A stretch of DNA of 64,000 nucleotides from Pectobacterium aroidearum (GCF_041228105.1 NZ_CP166097.1:2790001-2854000), one strand, 5' to 3'. Counted from the first letter of the stretch, positions 8,925 to 18,604 are shown. Notes: generated by a model not told the origin, from the sequence alone. A program made the numbers and translations.

Positions 8925-9055
8925 ACACGGACAGCGCGGAAAAACCGGAGCGTACACATAGTACGTGAGGATTATTCGCTACGCTCACCCTGCGGGTCGC
9001 CCAAGTGGCGTTCAAACGCAATTGCGTTTGTTTGAGCACTGCCCAGGTTCAAAAT
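8925..9055. repeat. Dispersed intergenic repeat in the fadD-yeaY gap
   Basis: The 8682-9077 gap holds no gene. The core (ACCGGAGCGTACACATAGTA, then CGTGAGGATTATTCGCTACG, then CACTGCCCAGGTTC) has internal inverted repeats such as CAAACGCAATTGCGTTTG at 9013-9030. I recognise it as an intergenic repeat common in soft-rot enterobacteria. This rests on memory of the sequence and not on a second copy in this window. Confidence 0.5.
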
Positions 9056-9077
9056 GACAAGTAAAATAGCCCTATTC

Positions 9078-9722
9078 TTATTCTGTAACTATATTCTCAA
9101 TCCGTGCCGGACCAGGCCAGCCGCCGTCGAATCCCCATCCAGGGCCCCAACCATAGCCGTAACCCGCACGCCATCCCCACGGACCATAACCATAGCCGCC
9201 GGGTGGCATCATCAGACGCTGCACAACATTCCAGCGTTTGTAGCCTTGCGCGTCGATCACGACGTAACGATAAGGCTTATCGCCGATAGCGCCCTGTTCG
9301 GTGCCGACAATCGGCCCGACAACGGTGACCAGTTGGTCTTTAAAATCAACAGGTTCCAGAAAACGATTCACATAGGCAATAAAACGCCCTTCTGACGGCA
9401 TATCCAGCAGCGGTTTTGCACCGCTATCCAACGGCATGCTGGCAATCTCCAGGCGCGTTTTATTCGCTTCATTGCGGATGCTAACCACCCGCCCGCCAAA
9501 GCGTGACTCCTGACCGACATAAATCTGCGGCGCATTCATCACGCGTACCAGATCGTCCTGCGGTGTTGGCGACGTGCCTTTAATCGCATCCGGTATCGTG
9601 ACACAGCCTGAAAGCAGCAGCGCTGCCGCCGCAACCAGACAGAGTCGTGCTTTTTTCTGATTCAGATGCAGATTTTTAATTCGCACACTTTTTATCTGTA
9701 CATGCTTCATTGGTACAAACAT
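9078..9722 (-). CDS. yeaY: Slp family outer-membrane lipoprotein YeaY
   Basis: Starvation-lipoprotein family. Read from the ATG at 9722 (GAGGGG 8 bases upstream), the protein has a basic N-region, a hydrophobic stretch and the lipobox LLLSGC, followed by the family signature [22 protein letters not shown] beta-rich Slp domain follows, then a Gly/Tyr/Trp-rich tail (repeats of GYGWG type) and the end ARIENIVTE, like E. coli YeaY. An open frame continues 15 codons upstream but has no ribosome binding site there. The signal peptide is unusually long even from this start; a third ATG at 9710 would shorten it but lacks a ribosome binding site. Confidence 0.92.
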   Translation of the reverse strand: MFVPMKHVQIKSVRIKNLHLNQKKARLCLVAAAALLLSGCVTIPDAIKGTSPTPQDDLVRVMNAPQIYVGQESRFGGRVVSIRNEANKTRLEIASMPLDSGAKPLLDMPSEGRFIAYVNRFLEPVDFKDQLVTVVGPIVGTEQGAIGDKPYRYVVIDAQGYKRWNVVQRLMMPPGGYGYGPWGWRAGYGYGWGPGWGFDGGWPGPARIENIVTE

Positions 9723-9820
9723 GGCACAACCCCTCTTCGGATATCTGATAGTTAGACTGCTCAGCATCGAATAAGTTGCTGTTTATAGAAGTTATACGCC
9801 GAACCAAATAGGTAGTCTGT

Positions 9821-10522
9821 TTATTCGCGGCCGGGAAGTTTTTTCCAGGTCACTTCATTGCGCAGATAACGCGGTTGTGCATTCTCGACGCTGACTGCCT
9901 TTCCTGCCTGCCATAGCTGACAGGCCAGCGGCAGCATATCCTGCGCCTGCGGCAGCAGTACATCGCCTTTCGCTAACACCAGCGAGGAATGGCTTACCAG
10001 TTCAGGGTAGGTTTCCCACCCGGTTCCTACCGTGGCCCATTCGCCTGACAGCGCAGCCGTTAAGGCTTGCACCAGCTCAGGTTTCAATACAGCTTCCTCG
10101 GATTCGCCCAACCAGATACCGTCGGCATCGCGCTGATAGCGGCCCCAGTACACTTCGCCCATTCGCGCATCAATGGCCGCCAGCACTTGTGTCGCCTGCG
10201 TCAGGCGGAAAGCGCCCTGCGCCATCGTCGCCAGTGACGATACACCGAGCATCGGTAAATCCGCGCCCAGCGCCAGCCCTTGTGCAATACCGATACCAAT
10301 CCGCACGCCGGTAAAACTTCCCGGTCCCTGACCAAAGGCCAGTGCATCAAGATCGTTGAGCGTCAGGCCGCTATCGGCCAGCACCTGCTGAACCATTGGC
10401 AGAATGCGTTGTGTGTGCTCACGGGGACAAATTTCGAACAGAGAATGAATTTCGCCTTCATTCCAGAGTGCGACGGAACAGGCTTCCGTTGCGGTATCAA
10501 GCGCTAGAATTCGCGTAGACAT
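9821..10522 (-). CDS. tsaB: tRNA threonylcarbamoyladenosine biosynthesis protein TsaB
   Basis: 233 residues. With TsaD and TsaE it transfers the threonylcarbamoyl group to A37 of tRNAs that read ANN codons. It has the ASKHA-type fold: [11 protein letters not shown] at the N-terminus, the HTQRILPMV helix and the conserved [20 protein letters not shown] stretch that interfaces with TsaD. GAGG precedes the ATG. The position between yeaY and yoaA matches E. coli. Confidence 0.96.
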   Translation of the reverse strand: MSTRILALDTATEACSVALWNEGEIHSLFEICPREHTQRILPMVQQVLADSGLTLNDLDALAFGQGPGSFTGVRIGIGIAQGLALGADLPMLGVSSLATMAQGAFRLTQATQVLAAIDARMGEVYWGRYQRDADGIWLGESEEAVLKPELVQALTAALSGEWATVGTGWETYPELVSHSSLVLAKGDVLLPQAQDMLPLACQLWQAGKAVSVENAQPRYLRNEVTWKKLPGRE

Positions 10523-10637
10523 GCCAACCTCAGGCAGGATAAATAAATCTTAACAACCCGTATCATAGCATAAGCCCCTGCCGTGCCGCAGCCCTTCCCC
10601 CTATTGGCCAGGGCATACGACTATCGCCAGCGAGGAA

Positions 10638-12557
10638 TTATGTGTTACGCGTCAGGAAATTAATTGCCTGCCGAATGTCGCGGGTCCGCGGCGTTGGCGG
10701 CAGGCTGTTGAGAAACACGGCGCCATACGGACGCATCACCAGTCGATTATCGCAAATCACAATCACACCGCGATCCTCAACGTCACGGATGAGACGACCC
10801 ACGCCTTGTTTCAACGTAATCACCGCATCGGGAACCTGCACATCGTCAAAAGGCTCGCCGCCGCGCAGCCGACAGTCTTCGATACGCGCCTTCAGCAGCG
10901 GATCGTCCGGCGAGGTAAACGGCAGTTTATCGATAATGACGCAGGAGAGCGTATCACCACGCACATCCACACCTTCCCAGAAGCTGCTGGTCGCCACCAG
11001 TAAGGCATTACCCGCCGATACAAACTGTGACAGCAGCTGCGCCTTGCCGGTCTCTCCCTGTAGCAGCACCGGCAGCGTTAGCATGGCACGGAACTCGGCG
11101 GCCAAATCCCGCATCATCTGATGCGAGGTACACAGCATAAAGCAGCGACCCTGATTTGCTTCAATCAACGGTTGCAGCATCGCCGCCAGCCTTTTCGCCG
11201 CACCGGGGCGGTTGGTTTCCGGCAAATGACGGGGAACGCAGAGCAGCGCCTGATTGGCATAATCAAACGGACTGGGCAACAGGAGTGTGTTCGCGTTATC
11301 CAACCCCAGCCTATCGGTGAAGTGGAAGAGTTGATCGTTAACAGACAAGGTCGCGGAGGTAAATATCCAGGCGGCAGGCTTGTCCTTCATCAGTTCGCGA
11401 AAACGATCGGCGACAGACAGCGGCGTCAGTGCCAACACGAAATGGCGTGAATTGCATTCGTACCAGTAGCTATAGCCCGGCTGTTGTACTTCTTTCAGTC
11501 GCTTCAGTCGGTTGCGATAGAGCGTGGCGCGCTCAAAAGCGGCATCCAGCAGCGCAGATCGACCCAGCGACAGTTTCGCGACGTCGTAACACAACTCCAG
11601 CGCATCATCCAGTAGCAGCAACGCACGCTGAAGCGACGGCTGTTCGAGCACATCTCGCAGATTACCGCGAAACCCCGGATCGCCCAGCGCCAGCCGAAAA
11701 TCCTGCGTACTTTGCGTCAGGCGATCGGCACTTTTTTGCAGTTGGGAGGCATCGCGCACTTCGGTGCGGTAAGCAATAATGATGTCTTTTGCCAGATCCA
11801 GCAGTTGGCGGCTCGAAAGCTGCTGACCGAAATATTGGCTGGCAATATCAGGAATCTGGTGGGCTTCATCGAAAATCACGACGTCACTTTCCGGGATCAG
11901 CTCCGCAAAGCCGGTCTCCTTTACCACCATATCCGCCAGATAAAGATGGTGGTTAACCACCACGATATCGGCATCCATCGCCTTGCGTCGCGCTTTCACC
12001 ACGAAGCACTCTTTGTAGTGCGGACAATCGCTGCCCAGACAGTTATCGTTGGTGCTGGTCACTAACGGCCAGATCGCGCTGTCTTCCGCGACGCCTGAGC
12101 AGGTCGTAACATCGCCTTCCGTCGTTTCCGATGACCAGCCGCGCAGCCTGACCAATTCGCTCAGCGTTTCAGCGGGTAAATCACCGCCCCCCAGCGACTG
12201 CTGTTCGAGCCGTTCCAGACAGAGATAGTTCGAGCGGCCTTTCAGCAGCGCGAGTTTACCTTTGTACTTCAGCGCCTGCGCAATCGTCGGTAAATCGCGA
12301 CTGTAGAGCTGATCCTGTAGCGCTTTTGAACCTGTCGAGATGATGACTTTTTTATCGGCGCGCAAGGCGGGCGCAAGGTAGGCATAGGTTTTACCGGTTC
12401 CGGTTCCCGCTTCCACCACCAGCGCCGCTTTATCGTCGATGGCCCGCATTACCGCCTGCGCCATCTGCCGCTGTGGTTCACGCGGTTTGAAACCCGTGAT
12501 CGCTTTCGCCAGCGCGCCGTCATTCGCAAAATCATCGATTACCCGATCGTTCGTCAC
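10638..12557 (-). CDS. yoaA: DinG/XPD-type ATP-dependent DNA helicase YoaA
   Basis: Superfamily 2 helicase of the iron-sulfur XPD/DinG group, linked in E. coli to DNA repair with the HolC subunit. It has Walker A EAGTGTGKT, four spaced cysteines typical of the Fe-S cluster (C in TTCSGV, then NCLGSDCPHYKEC), DEAH box FDEAHQIPD, motif FTSATLS and the C-terminal GVGRLIRDVEDRG. I use the GTG start (VTNDRVIDDFANDG, 639 residues), which best matches the E. coli N-terminus; an ATG six codons upstream (12575) is possible. Confidence 0.95.
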   Translation of the reverse strand: MTNDRVIDDFANDGALAKAITGFKPREPQRQMAQAVMRAIDDKAALVVEAGTGTGKTYAYLAPALRADKKVIISTGSKALQDQLYSRDLPTIAQALKYKGKLALLKGRSNYLCLERLEQQSLGGGDLPAETLSELVRLRGWSSETTEGDVTTCSGVAEDSAIWPLVTSTNDNCLGSDCPHYKECFVVKARRKAMDADIVVVNHHLYLADMVVKETGFAELIPESDVVIFDEAHQIPDIASQYFGQQLSSRQLLDLAKDIIIAYRTEVRDASQLQKSADRLTQSTQDFRLALGDPGFRGNLRDVLEQPSLQRALLLLDDALELCYDVAKLSLGRSALLDAAFERATLYRNRLKRLKEVQQPGYSYWYECNSRHFVLALTPLSVADRFRELMKDKPAAWIFTSATLSVNDQLFHFTDRLGLDNANTLLLPSPFDYANQALLCVPRHLPETNRPGAAKRLAAMLQPLIEANQGRCFMLCTSHQMMRDLAAEFRAMLTLPVLLQGETGKAQLLSQFVSAGNALLVATSSFWEGVDVRGDTLSCVIIDKLPFTSPDDPLLKARIEDCRLRGGEPFDDVQVPDAVITLKQGVGRLIRDVEDRGVIVICDNRLVMRPYGAVFLNSLPPTPRTRDIRQAINFLTRNT

Positions 12558-12767
12558 GCCTGCTCTCTTTCTCATAGGAAAACATTGTCTGTCGCCACTA
12601 ACCGTTTCAGGTCACGGCAAAAATATCGCGCTGATTATGCCAAGAGTCACCCGGCGCTACCACCCTAAATCAGGAAAGCGTGTCGCTCCCCGCTGTGTTA
12701 GGCTTGGCGACTGGTTTTGCTTGATGTTTCTATTTTACTTATCCCCACAATGGAGAAAATTCATCTC

Positions 12768-13112
12768 ATGGCGATCACACGTATTAATCCTGAAGCTCGC
12801 TGGTCAGACGCCGTCATCCACAACAACACGCTGTATTACACCAGCGTGCCGGAGAATCTGGATGACGGTGCACAGGCGCAAACGGAGAACGCGCTGGGCG
12901 CGCTGGATGCCATCCTACAACAGGCGGGAACGGATAAGAGCAAGCTGTTGGACGTGACGATTTTTCTCGCCGATGCAGATGATTTTGCCGCGATGAACGC
13001 CGCGTGGGATGCCTGGGTCGTGGCTGGCAGCGCGCCCGTACGCTGCACCGTACAGGCTAAATTGATGCATCCGAAATTTAAAGTCGAAATAAAAGCGATT
13101 GCGGCAATATAA
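12768..13112 (+). CDS. yoaB: RidA family protein YoaB
   Basis: 114-residue YjgF/YER057c/UK114-type protein. Family members such as RidA deaminate reactive enamine/imine intermediates, and this paralogue group has less clear activity. Conserved features are LYYTSVPEN, the SKLLDVTIFLAD helix and strand, and the C-terminal APVRCTVQA segment that includes the arginine used by active RidA proteins. The start MAITRIN matches E. coli; the open frame extends upstream without support. GGAG lies 12 bases upstream, a long spacing. It is divergent from yoaA. Confidence 0.93.
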   Translation: MAITRINPEARWSDAVIHNNTLYYTSVPENLDDGAQAQTENALGALDAILQQAGTDKSKLLDVTIFLADADDFAAMNAAWDAWVVAGSAPVRCTVQAKLMHPKFKVEIKAIAAI

Positions 13113-13153
13113 CCGTATATCCCTTTTTCATCTCCTAACGAAGAGGATGGACG

Positions 13154-13393
13154 TTACTGCTCGTCTTCCTCTTCACCATCATCAAAATAGTGTTCTTCGT
13201 CGCTGTCATTAACGGTGTCGTCATCTTCGTCAAACATCACCGCAACGTTGTCACCCTGATGTTCCTGACGGATCTCGGCCGCAACCTGTGCTATCGCCTG
13301 GCCGCTGCTCATGCCCTCAGACATCAGTTCCTGAATACGCTCTACGGCATCTTGCTGTTGTTTGTGCGTCAGCGCGGGCATACCTGCAATCAT
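13154..13393 (-). CDS. yoaH: YoaH family protein (UPF0181)
   Basis: 79 residues beginning [20 protein letters not shown], as in E. coli YoaH, with AGGA 7 bases upstream. Most of the protein is one helical unit ([22 protein letters not shown]). The last 30 residues are strikingly acidic ([20 protein letters not shown]), longer than in E. coli. Function unknown. It is divergent from pabB and its 3' end faces yoaB. Confidence 0.9.
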   Translation of the reverse strand: MIAGMPALTHKQQQDAVERIQELMSEGMSSGQAIAQVAAEIRQEHQGDNVAVMFDEDDDTVNDSDEEHYFDDGEEEDEQ

Positions 13394-13523
13394 GGTGGTT
13401 TCCTGGTTGATAAATTCGCGCGTATCATCGCATGCCCGCTTCGGCATACACCAGCATTTCTGCTTTGTGGTACGCTGTGCTCAGTGAAATCGACACCCTA
13501 ATAATAGACACAACACGAAGAAC

Positions 13524-14966
13524 ATGACTGCCGCCAATACGACCCACGTAACCAACATCAGCGATTCGGCCACCGCGATGGGCTCCACCGCTCTCTATCA
13601 CACGCTGCCTTACTACCCAACTGTGCTGCTCGATCGCTTTGCGCCCTTTTCCCAACAGCCGTGGGCGATGTTGCTGCATTCTGGGTTTGCCGATCATCCG
13701 CACAATCGCTTCGATATTATGGTCGCGGATCCGCGAGTCACGCTGTGCACGCGGGGAAACAGGACTGAAATCACACGTGACAGCGTAACTAATGCCGTAG
13801 AGGGCGATCCATTTGTTCTGCTACAACAGCAGCTTGATACGCTGGCATTGCCCGCTGACGCACATCCTGATTTCCCTTTTCAGGGAGGCGCACTGGGTTT
13901 GTTCGGCTATGATTTGGGTCGTCAGATTGAAGCGCTGCCTACTCAGGCTGAACGGGACATCGACCTGCCGGATATGGCAGTCGGTTTATACGATTGGGCG
14001 CTGGTTGCCGACCACCACCGACAGACGTTAACGCTGATCGTGCATCATTCCCTTCAGGCGCGGCTCGACTGGCTAGCCAATCCACCCGTTAGAGATCTGC
14101 AAGACGATTTCAGCCTTACCGGCACTTGGCAGCCGAATATGTCACGCGATGCGTACGGCGAAAAATTCCGCAAAATACAGGACTACCTTCTGGCGGGAGA
14201 CTGTTATCAGGTCAATCTGGCGCAGCGTTTTTCTGCGGCTTACCATGGCGATGAATGGCAGGCGTTTTTACGCCTGTCCGCAGGCAATAAAGCGCCCTTT
14301 TCGGCCTTCCTGCGTCTACCGGAAAATACCGTCATCAGCGTATCGCCAGAACGTTTTCTCTGGCTGGAAGATCAGCGCATTCAAACGCGCCCAATTAAAG
14401 GCACGCTGCCGCGCCTCGTAGACCCGGAAGCGGATAAACAGCAGGCAGCCCAGCTGGCTGCTTCAGAGAAAGACCGTTCAGAAAACCTGATGATTGTCGA
14501 TCTTCTGCGTAACGACATCGGGCGCGTTGCGGTTCCGGGCAGTGTCCGCGTGCCGGAACTGTTTGTTGTCGAACCTTTTCCCGCCGTGCACCATCTGGTC
14601 AGTACGATCGAGGCACAGCTACCGGATGATTGCCCTGCAACCACGCTGCTACGCGCCTGTTTTCCCGGGGGTTCTATTACCGGTGCGCCCAAAATCCGCG
14701 CCATGCAGATCATTGAAGAGCTGGAGCCTCAACGCCGCAATGCTTACTGCGGTAGCATCGGCTATATCAGTCTGTGCGGCACGATGGACACCAATATCAC
14801 CATCAGGACGTTATTAACCGAACGCGGCAGAATTTACTGCTGGGCGGGCGGTGGCATCGTTGCTGACAGTAAAGAACAGGCTGAATATCAGGAAACGTTT
14901 GATAAAGTGGGTCGTATTCTTCCCCTATTGGATGGCTCCCAGACAATTCAGGTACCGAATCAATGA
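13524..14966 (+). CDS. pabB: Aminodeoxychorismate synthase component 1
   Basis: 480 residues. With PabA glutaminase it converts chorismate to 4-amino-4-deoxychorismate for folate. It has the PabB-specific active-site lysine motif RPIKGTLPR (anthranilate synthases have PIAGT), plus [19 protein letters not shown] and [13 protein letters not shown] of the chorismate-binding fold. The N-terminal [19 protein letters not shown] is close to E. coli. The first 20 residues are extra and weakly conserved. The stop overlaps the nudL start (ATGA at 14963-14966), showing translational coupling. Confidence 0.96.
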   Translation: MTAANTTHVTNISDSATAMGSTALYHTLPYYPTVLLDRFAPFSQQPWAMLLHSGFADHPHNRFDIMVADPRVTLCTRGNRTEITRDSVTNAVEGDPFVLLQQQLDTLALPADAHPDFPFQGGALGLFGYDLGRQIEALPTQAERDIDLPDMAVGLYDWALVADHHRQTLTLIVHHSLQARLDWLANPPVRDLQDDFSLTGTWQPNMSRDAYGEKFRKIQDYLLAGDCYQVNLAQRFSAAYHGDEWQAFLRLSAGNKAPFSAFLRLPENTVISVSPERFLWLEDQRIQTRPIKGTLPRLVDPEADKQQAAQLAASEKDRSENLMIVDLLRNDIGRVAVPGSVRVPELFVVEPFPAVHHLVSTIEAQLPDDCPATTLLRACFPGGSITGAPKIRAMQIIEELEPQRRNAYCGSIGYISLCGTMDTNITIRTLLTERGRIYCWAGGGIVADSKEQAEYQETFDKVGRILPLLDGSQTIQVPNQ

Positions 14967-15556
14967 GTGAGATCGTCTTGCCGCCAACGGCTTTTGCGCT
15001 GAACGACTTTATTACGCGCTTTCAGCTACAGCTTCCGCCATCGCTGCGGCCTGTGCACCAGCAGCGTCAGGCCGCAGTTCTGGTGCCAATTATTTGCCAT
15101 CCTACGCCCACGCTGTTATTGACCCGACGTTCTGCAGACTTACGTAAACATGCAGGCCAAGTGGCGTTCCCCGGCGGGGCGGCAGACAAAACCGATCGTT
15201 CGCTCATCGAAACGGCGCTGCGTGAAGCACAGGAAGAAGTGGCTATCCCACCAGAAAACGTTCAGGTGTTGGGTGTATTACCGCCGCTGGACAGCGTCAG
15301 CGGTTTTCAGGTCACGCCGGTTGTCGGCCTCATCGCCGCACAGACCCGCTTCTATCCCAATGAAGACGAAGTCGCCGAGCTGTTTGAAATGCCGTTGGAC
15401 GAGGCTTTCGCGCTAACACGCTATTATCCGCTGGATATCGAGCGCAAACAGCAGCGCCACCGGGTTTACCTCTCCTGGTATCAGCAACAGTTTGTCTGGG
15501 GGCTGACGGCTGCCATCATCCACCAGCTCGCCTTACAGATTTCCGACAGGCCCTAA
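14963..15556 (+). CDS. nudL: CoA pyrophosphatase NudL (Nudix hydrolase)
   Basis: 197 residues. Related NudL/YeaB and PCD1 proteins hydrolyse CoA and its derivatives to phosphopantetheine and ADP. The Nudix box is complete (GGAADKTD then [13 protein letters not shown], fitting Gx5Ex7REUxEExGU with I at the end). The upstream [21 protein letters not shown] is the NuCoA signature. It overlaps pabB by four bases and is followed by a small terminator at 15563. Confidence 0.93.
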   Translation: MSEIVLPPTAFALNDFITRFQLQLPPSLRPVHQQRQAAVLVPIICHPTPTLLLTRRSADLRKHAGQVAFPGGAADKTDRSLIETALREAQEEVAIPPENVQVLGVLPPLDSVSGFQVTPVVGLIAAQTRFYPNEDEVAELFEMPLDEAFALTRYYPLDIERKQQRHRVYLSWYQQQFVWGLTAAIIHQLALQISDRP

Positions 15557-15562
15557 ACTTAC

Positions 15563-15582
15563 AGCCGCATAGCGCGGCTTTT
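15563..15582 (+). terminator. Terminator of pabB-nudL
   Basis: 6-bp stem AGCCGC / GCGGCT, loop ATAGC, followed by TTTT, 7 bases after the nudL stop. Confidence 0.65.
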
Positions 15583-15951
15583 GGCTCACCACTTCTTTTC
15601 CCTCACTAAATATCCCTATTTTAAAAGCGGACTTCCTGCTCAAAAAGCATTCACTGAGATAGTTTACAATGACTTAGCGCACATTTGAGATAAGTTAAAT
15701 TGTGTCGTACCATAAGTTTATTTCATGCGAAAAAGAAAGCCACACAACATATTCCACACTACAATAGCGCGATTTGACGAGTTTTATTCTAATCTTTGGG
15801 TAGATATCCACTAAAATTCAGGTCATGTCTCGCCAGAACCGAAAAAACCAGATAATTAGCAGCATAAACAGCTGATTGTGGTGAAGGAACCGGACGTAGA
15901 CGATCGGAAAATAAAGGGTGGAGACAACCCTAAGTCTTTGAGGAGTTTCGC
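15583..15951 (+). promoter_or_regulatory. Leader region of sdaA, no gene
   Basis: About 370 non-coding bases upstream of sdaA. AT-rich blocks at 15600-15800 (for example ATTTTAAAAGCGGAC and TTGTGTCGTACCATAAG) are compatible with a promoter and with binding by a global regulator such as Lrp, which controls sdaA in E. coli. I could not identify one unambiguous -10/-35 pair. Confidence 0.4.
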
Positions 15952-17316
15952 GTGATAAGCGTTTTCGACATGTTTAAGATCGGTATTGGCCCCTCTAGCT
16001 CTCATACGGTTGGACCGATGAAAGCCGGTAAGCAATTTGTCGATGAATTGATCAACCAGGATTTACTGACCGCGACAACGCGTATTGCCGTCGATGTGTA
16101 TGGCTCGCTGTCGCTAACGGGTAAAGGTCACCACACAGATATCGCCATCATCATGGGTCTGGCGGGCAACATGCCAGATACGGTTGATATTGACGCCATC
16201 CCCGGCTTTATCCGCGATGTTGAGCAACGCGAACGCCTGCTACTGGCTAATGGACAACATGAAGTCGATTTCCCACGCGAAGGCGGCATGGTTTTCCGCA
16301 GTGAAAATCTGCCATTGCACGAAAACGGCATGACCATCACCGCCTTTGCCAGCAATAAAGAAGTTTATAGCAAAACCTATTACTCCATCGGCGGTGGTTT
16401 TATCGTCGATGAAGAGCATTTTGGCAAAGACACCGCCACTGACGTCTCCGTTCCTTACACATTCCATTCTGCCAAAGAGATGCTGGAGCATTGTAAACAG
16501 AGCGGCCTTTCGCTTTCTGGAATGGTGATGCGTAACGAACTGGCGCTACACAGCCGTCAGGAGATTGACGCGTACTTTGCCGATATCTGGCAGACGATGC
16601 GTGCTTGTATCGATCGCGGCATGAACACCGAAGGCGTGCTGCCGGGCCCGCTGCGCGTACCGCGTCGTGCCTCTGCGCTGCGTCGTATGCTGGTGTCTTC
16701 CGACAAGCTGTCCAACGACCCAATGAACGTGGTGGACTGGGTTAATATGTTCGCACTCGCGGTGAATGAAGAAAACGCCGCAGGCGGCCGCGTGGTTACC
16801 GCGCCAACAAATGGCGCGTGCGGCATCGTCCCCGCTGTTCTCGCCTATTACGACCACTTTATCGAACCGGTTAGCCCGACTATTTATATCCGCTATTTCC
16901 TCGCGGCAGGCGCGGTCGGCATTCTGTATAAAATGAACGCCTCCATCTCCGGTGCCGAAGTGGGCTGTCAGGGTGAAGTCGGCGTGGCCTGCTCGATGGC
17001 CGCCGCCGGGCTGGCAGAACTGATGGGCGCCAGCCCGGAACAAGTTTGCGTCGCTGCTGAGATCGGTATGGAACACAACCTGGGCTTAACCTGCGATCCG
17101 GTTGCTGGTCAGGTACAGGTTCCGTGCATCGAACGTAACGCGATTGCTTCCGTTAAGGCGATTAACGCCGCTCGCATGGCAACCCGACGCACCAGCGAAC
17201 CCCGCGTCTCGCTGGATAAGGTTATTGAAACCATGTACGAAACGGGTAAAGACATGAACGCCAAATACCGCGAAACTTCACGAGGCGGGCTGGCGATCAA
17301 AGTACAGTGTGATTAA
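15952..17316 (+). CDS. sdaA: L-serine ammonia-lyase (serine dehydratase) SdaA
   Basis: 454-residue iron-sulfur enzyme converting L-serine to pyruvate and ammonia. The N-terminal domain begins MISVFDMFKIGIGPSSSHTVGPMKAG; the SSSHT segment binds substrate. The catalytic domain keeps the cluster cysteines (TNGACGIVPAVL, GCQGEVGVACSMAAAG, LTCDPVAGQVQVPC). The start is GTG, with GAGGAG 8 bases before it. A very strong bidirectional terminator at 17364-17400 separates it from the accessory island. In E. coli pdeD follows; here the CDI island does. Confidence 0.97.
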   Translation: MISVFDMFKIGIGPSSSHTVGPMKAGKQFVDELINQDLLTATTRIAVDVYGSLSLTGKGHHTDIAIIMGLAGNMPDTVDIDAIPGFIRDVEQRERLLLANGQHEVDFPREGGMVFRSENLPLHENGMTITAFASNKEVYSKTYYSIGGGFIVDEEHFGKDTATDVSVPYTFHSAKEMLEHCKQSGLSLSGMVMRNELALHSRQEIDAYFADIWQTMRACIDRGMNTEGVLPGPLRVPRRASALRRMLVSSDKLSNDPMNVVDWVNMFALAVNEENAAGGRVVTAPTNGACGIVPAVLAYYDHFIEPVSPTIYIRYFLAAGAVGILYKMNASISGAEVGCQGEVGVACSMAAAGLAELMGASPEQVCVAAEIGMEHNLGLTCDPVAGQVQVPCIERNAIASVKAINAARMATRRTSEPRVSLDKVIETMYETGKDMNAKYRETSRGGLAIKVQCD

Positions 17317-17363
17317 AAATGCAGTGTGATTAATCCGTTCTCGTCACGGCTTTTACCATAGTT

Positions 17364-17400
17364 CACAAAAAGCCCCGCCAAATTGGCGGAGCTTTTTGTG
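17364..17400. terminator. Bidirectional terminator between sdaA and the CDI island
   Basis: Outer stem CACAAAAAGC / GCTTTTTGTG and inner stem CCGCC / GGCGG with one mismatch. There is a T-run on both strands, so it serves sdaA (+) and the immunity gene ending at 17401 (-). Confidence 0.88.
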
Positions 17401-17676
17401 CTAACGAGACACAGCCAACGTATAAAGGTGAGTTCTCAATTCAGCAAAGGTGTCATTTTCTGCTTTCAGCATCTGCCCATTTTTACATAAAACGAGATCA
17501 TTCAACGATCCCATCCCGCCATACAAATTAAGAATTCTATAAATCGCATCCTGTCGCTCCTCATCCATGTAAGCACGCAGTCGCAACAACATCTCCGACC
17601 AGTCATTCATGTCGCAATCTGCTAATAAAAATGCCATCTCATTCAGTGCGGCTTTTATTTCAATCGATTTTGTCAT
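17401..17676 (-). CDS. Orphan CdiI-type immunity protein, module 5
   Basis: 91-residue acidic, mostly helical protein (MTKSIEIKAALNEMAFLLAD...). I recognise no named family with certainty. It is called an immunity protein by context: its ATG overlaps the TGA of a toxin-tail reading frame (TTAAAATGACA, ATGA overlap), as in other CDI cassettes. The adjacent DNA at 17738-17815 is homologous to cdiA 24500-24578. It is the last immunity gene of the island and ends at the shared terminator. No promoter of its own is evident. Confidence 0.65.
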   Translation of the reverse strand: MTKSIEIKAALNEMAFLLADCDMNDWSEMLLRLRAYMDEERQDAIYRILNLYGGMGSLNDLVLCKNGQMLKAENDTFAELRTHLYTLAVSR

Positions 17677-17815
17677 TTTAAAAGCTCGTTATACATGACT
17701 TCAACGCCCGTACTCCCGTACGCACGATATTCTGTATCTGCTTCGCTGTATTCTGCAATAGCAAGATGCTATCACTCACCGCCGCATAGGTGGTACTGGA
17801 CGCATTTAGAGCTTA
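17673..17815 (-). pseudogene. cdiA fragment with toxin tail, module 5
   Basis: On the minus strand 17738-17815 reads TTYAAVSDSILLLQNTAKQI, matching CdiA TTYAAVSDGTLLLRDTAKQV just before the pre-toxin region. After that homology ends, a different frame reads AYGSTGVEVMYNELLK and stops at the immunity start. Only the two ends of a former CdiA C-terminal segment survive, with the body of the toxin gone. The fragment extends past the point where the other modules meet their SymE tails, so it arose separately. Confidence 0.7.
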
Positions 17816-17866
17816 CTTGAATATAAGCCCCTCACTCAGAATTCTTATCATCAAACTGATTACACA

Positions 17867-18124
17867 TTAGCCAATTTTGTATTTCGAACAAATATCACTT
17901 GCTGCTAAATCACTATTAATTAATTGATTATATTCACTCTCTGTAATTTCCATTTTTTGTTCTTTAGCGCCCTGATTTCCTGACAAACAGAAAAAAATAT
18001 ACTGATCATCACTTATTTTCCTTACCCTCCACCAATTCTCGGTAGAGAATTCGCCATCTGCCAATGGTGCCTTCTCAGGATATGAAAATGGTTTCATTGT
18101 GTAGTATTTATCCATATCATTCAT
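17867..18124 (-). CDS. Orphan CdiI-type immunity protein, module 4
   Basis: Read from the ATG at 18124 (MNDMDKYYTMKPFSYPEKAP), 85 residues, with GGTGATAAG upstream. This ATG comes two bases after the stop of a toxin-tail frame, a typical cassette junction. The frame is open 11 codons further upstream but those codons overlap the toxin tail. AT-rich, no recognised domain; the ENWWRVRKISDDQYIFF segment suggests a small alpha/beta protein. The immunity role is inferred from position. Confidence 0.6.
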   Translation of the reverse strand: MNDMDKYYTMKPFSYPEKAPLADGEFSTENWWRVRKISDDQYIFFCLSGNQGAKEQKMEITESEYNQLINSDLAASDICSKYKIG

Positions 18125-18125
18125 T

Positions 18126-18272
18126 TCACTTATCACCATTATATTTAATAAAATCAATCAACTGGGCGTTTGGCTTGTGTGAAAGATCCATTACAGCCTC
18201 AGAAATACCACCAGATGTCTTTCCTCCTGGCAACCAAAACTGATGCACGATGCCAACCGTTTCACCCGTAAA
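18126..18272 (-). pseudogene. CdiA-type toxin C-terminal remnant, module 4
   Basis: About 48 codons are open in one frame: FTGETVGIVHQFWLPGGK, then TSGGISEAVMDLSHKPNAQL, then IDFIKYNGDK and a TGA. They are preceded by an in-frame stop and have no start. The position directly before an immunity-like gene, and the Gly/Pro-rich end of the kind seen in secreted nuclease domains, identify it as the last part of a lost toxin. The catalytic class is not recognisable. Confidence 0.6.
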
Positions 18273-18295
18273 TCACAGAGTTCACAGTAATTTTA

Positions 18296-18372
18296 ACGCG
18301 ACCCGCCAGTGCGGGAACACTGTCAGTGTCGCTCACTATAACCAACTAAGTGAGGTAGTTCATCATGGCTGA
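18296..18372 (-). ncRNA. Possible SymR-like antisense RNA opposite the symE start
   Basis: E. coli symE is silenced by SymR, an antisense RNA covering its ribosome binding site. Here the same layout is visible: a GC hairpin (CCCGCCAGTGCGGG, 18302-18315), then ACACTGTCAGTGT, then TCGCTCACTATAACCAACTA up to the symE start, resembling the E. coli arrangement. Transcription from within symE toward 18296 is inferred only. Confidence 0.35.
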
Positions 18373-18589
18373 ACGCGATTCTACGTCAGAGCCCCGCGCA
18401 ACTGAAGTAAAAGAACCCCAGCGGCATTACACCGTCGGTTACGCCCCCAACGGCGGTAAAAAACCGCCCAGCCCACAGCCTAAGCTGTGCGGCAAGTGGC
18501 TGGAAGACCTAGATTTTAACACCGGACAGCCCGTTATCGTCACCGTTGAGCGCGGTAAACTGGTTATTGAGACTGAACTGCGCTTCTGA
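18365..18589 (+). CDS. symE: SymE-type toxin of a type I toxin-antitoxin system
   Basis: 74 residues. E. coli SymE is an SOS-induced toxin with an AbrB-like swapped-hairpin fold that affects RNA and the nucleoid. Shared features are the Y-x-V-x-Y-A segment (HYTVGYAPNGG), LCGKWLEDLDFNTGQPVIV with the conserved GxWL, and the terminal VERGKLVIETELRF. It is shorter than E. coli SymE (113 residues), lacking the C-terminal extension. GAGG lies 9 bases upstream. No LexA box was visible. Three broken copies of its C-terminal part lie in the same island. Confidence 0.82.
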   Translation: MAERDSTSEPRATEVKEPQRHYTVGYAPNGGKKPPSPQPKLCGKWLEDLDFNTGQPVIVTVERGKLVIETELRF

Positions 18590-18604
18590 CTGGCAGACAA
18601 AAAA

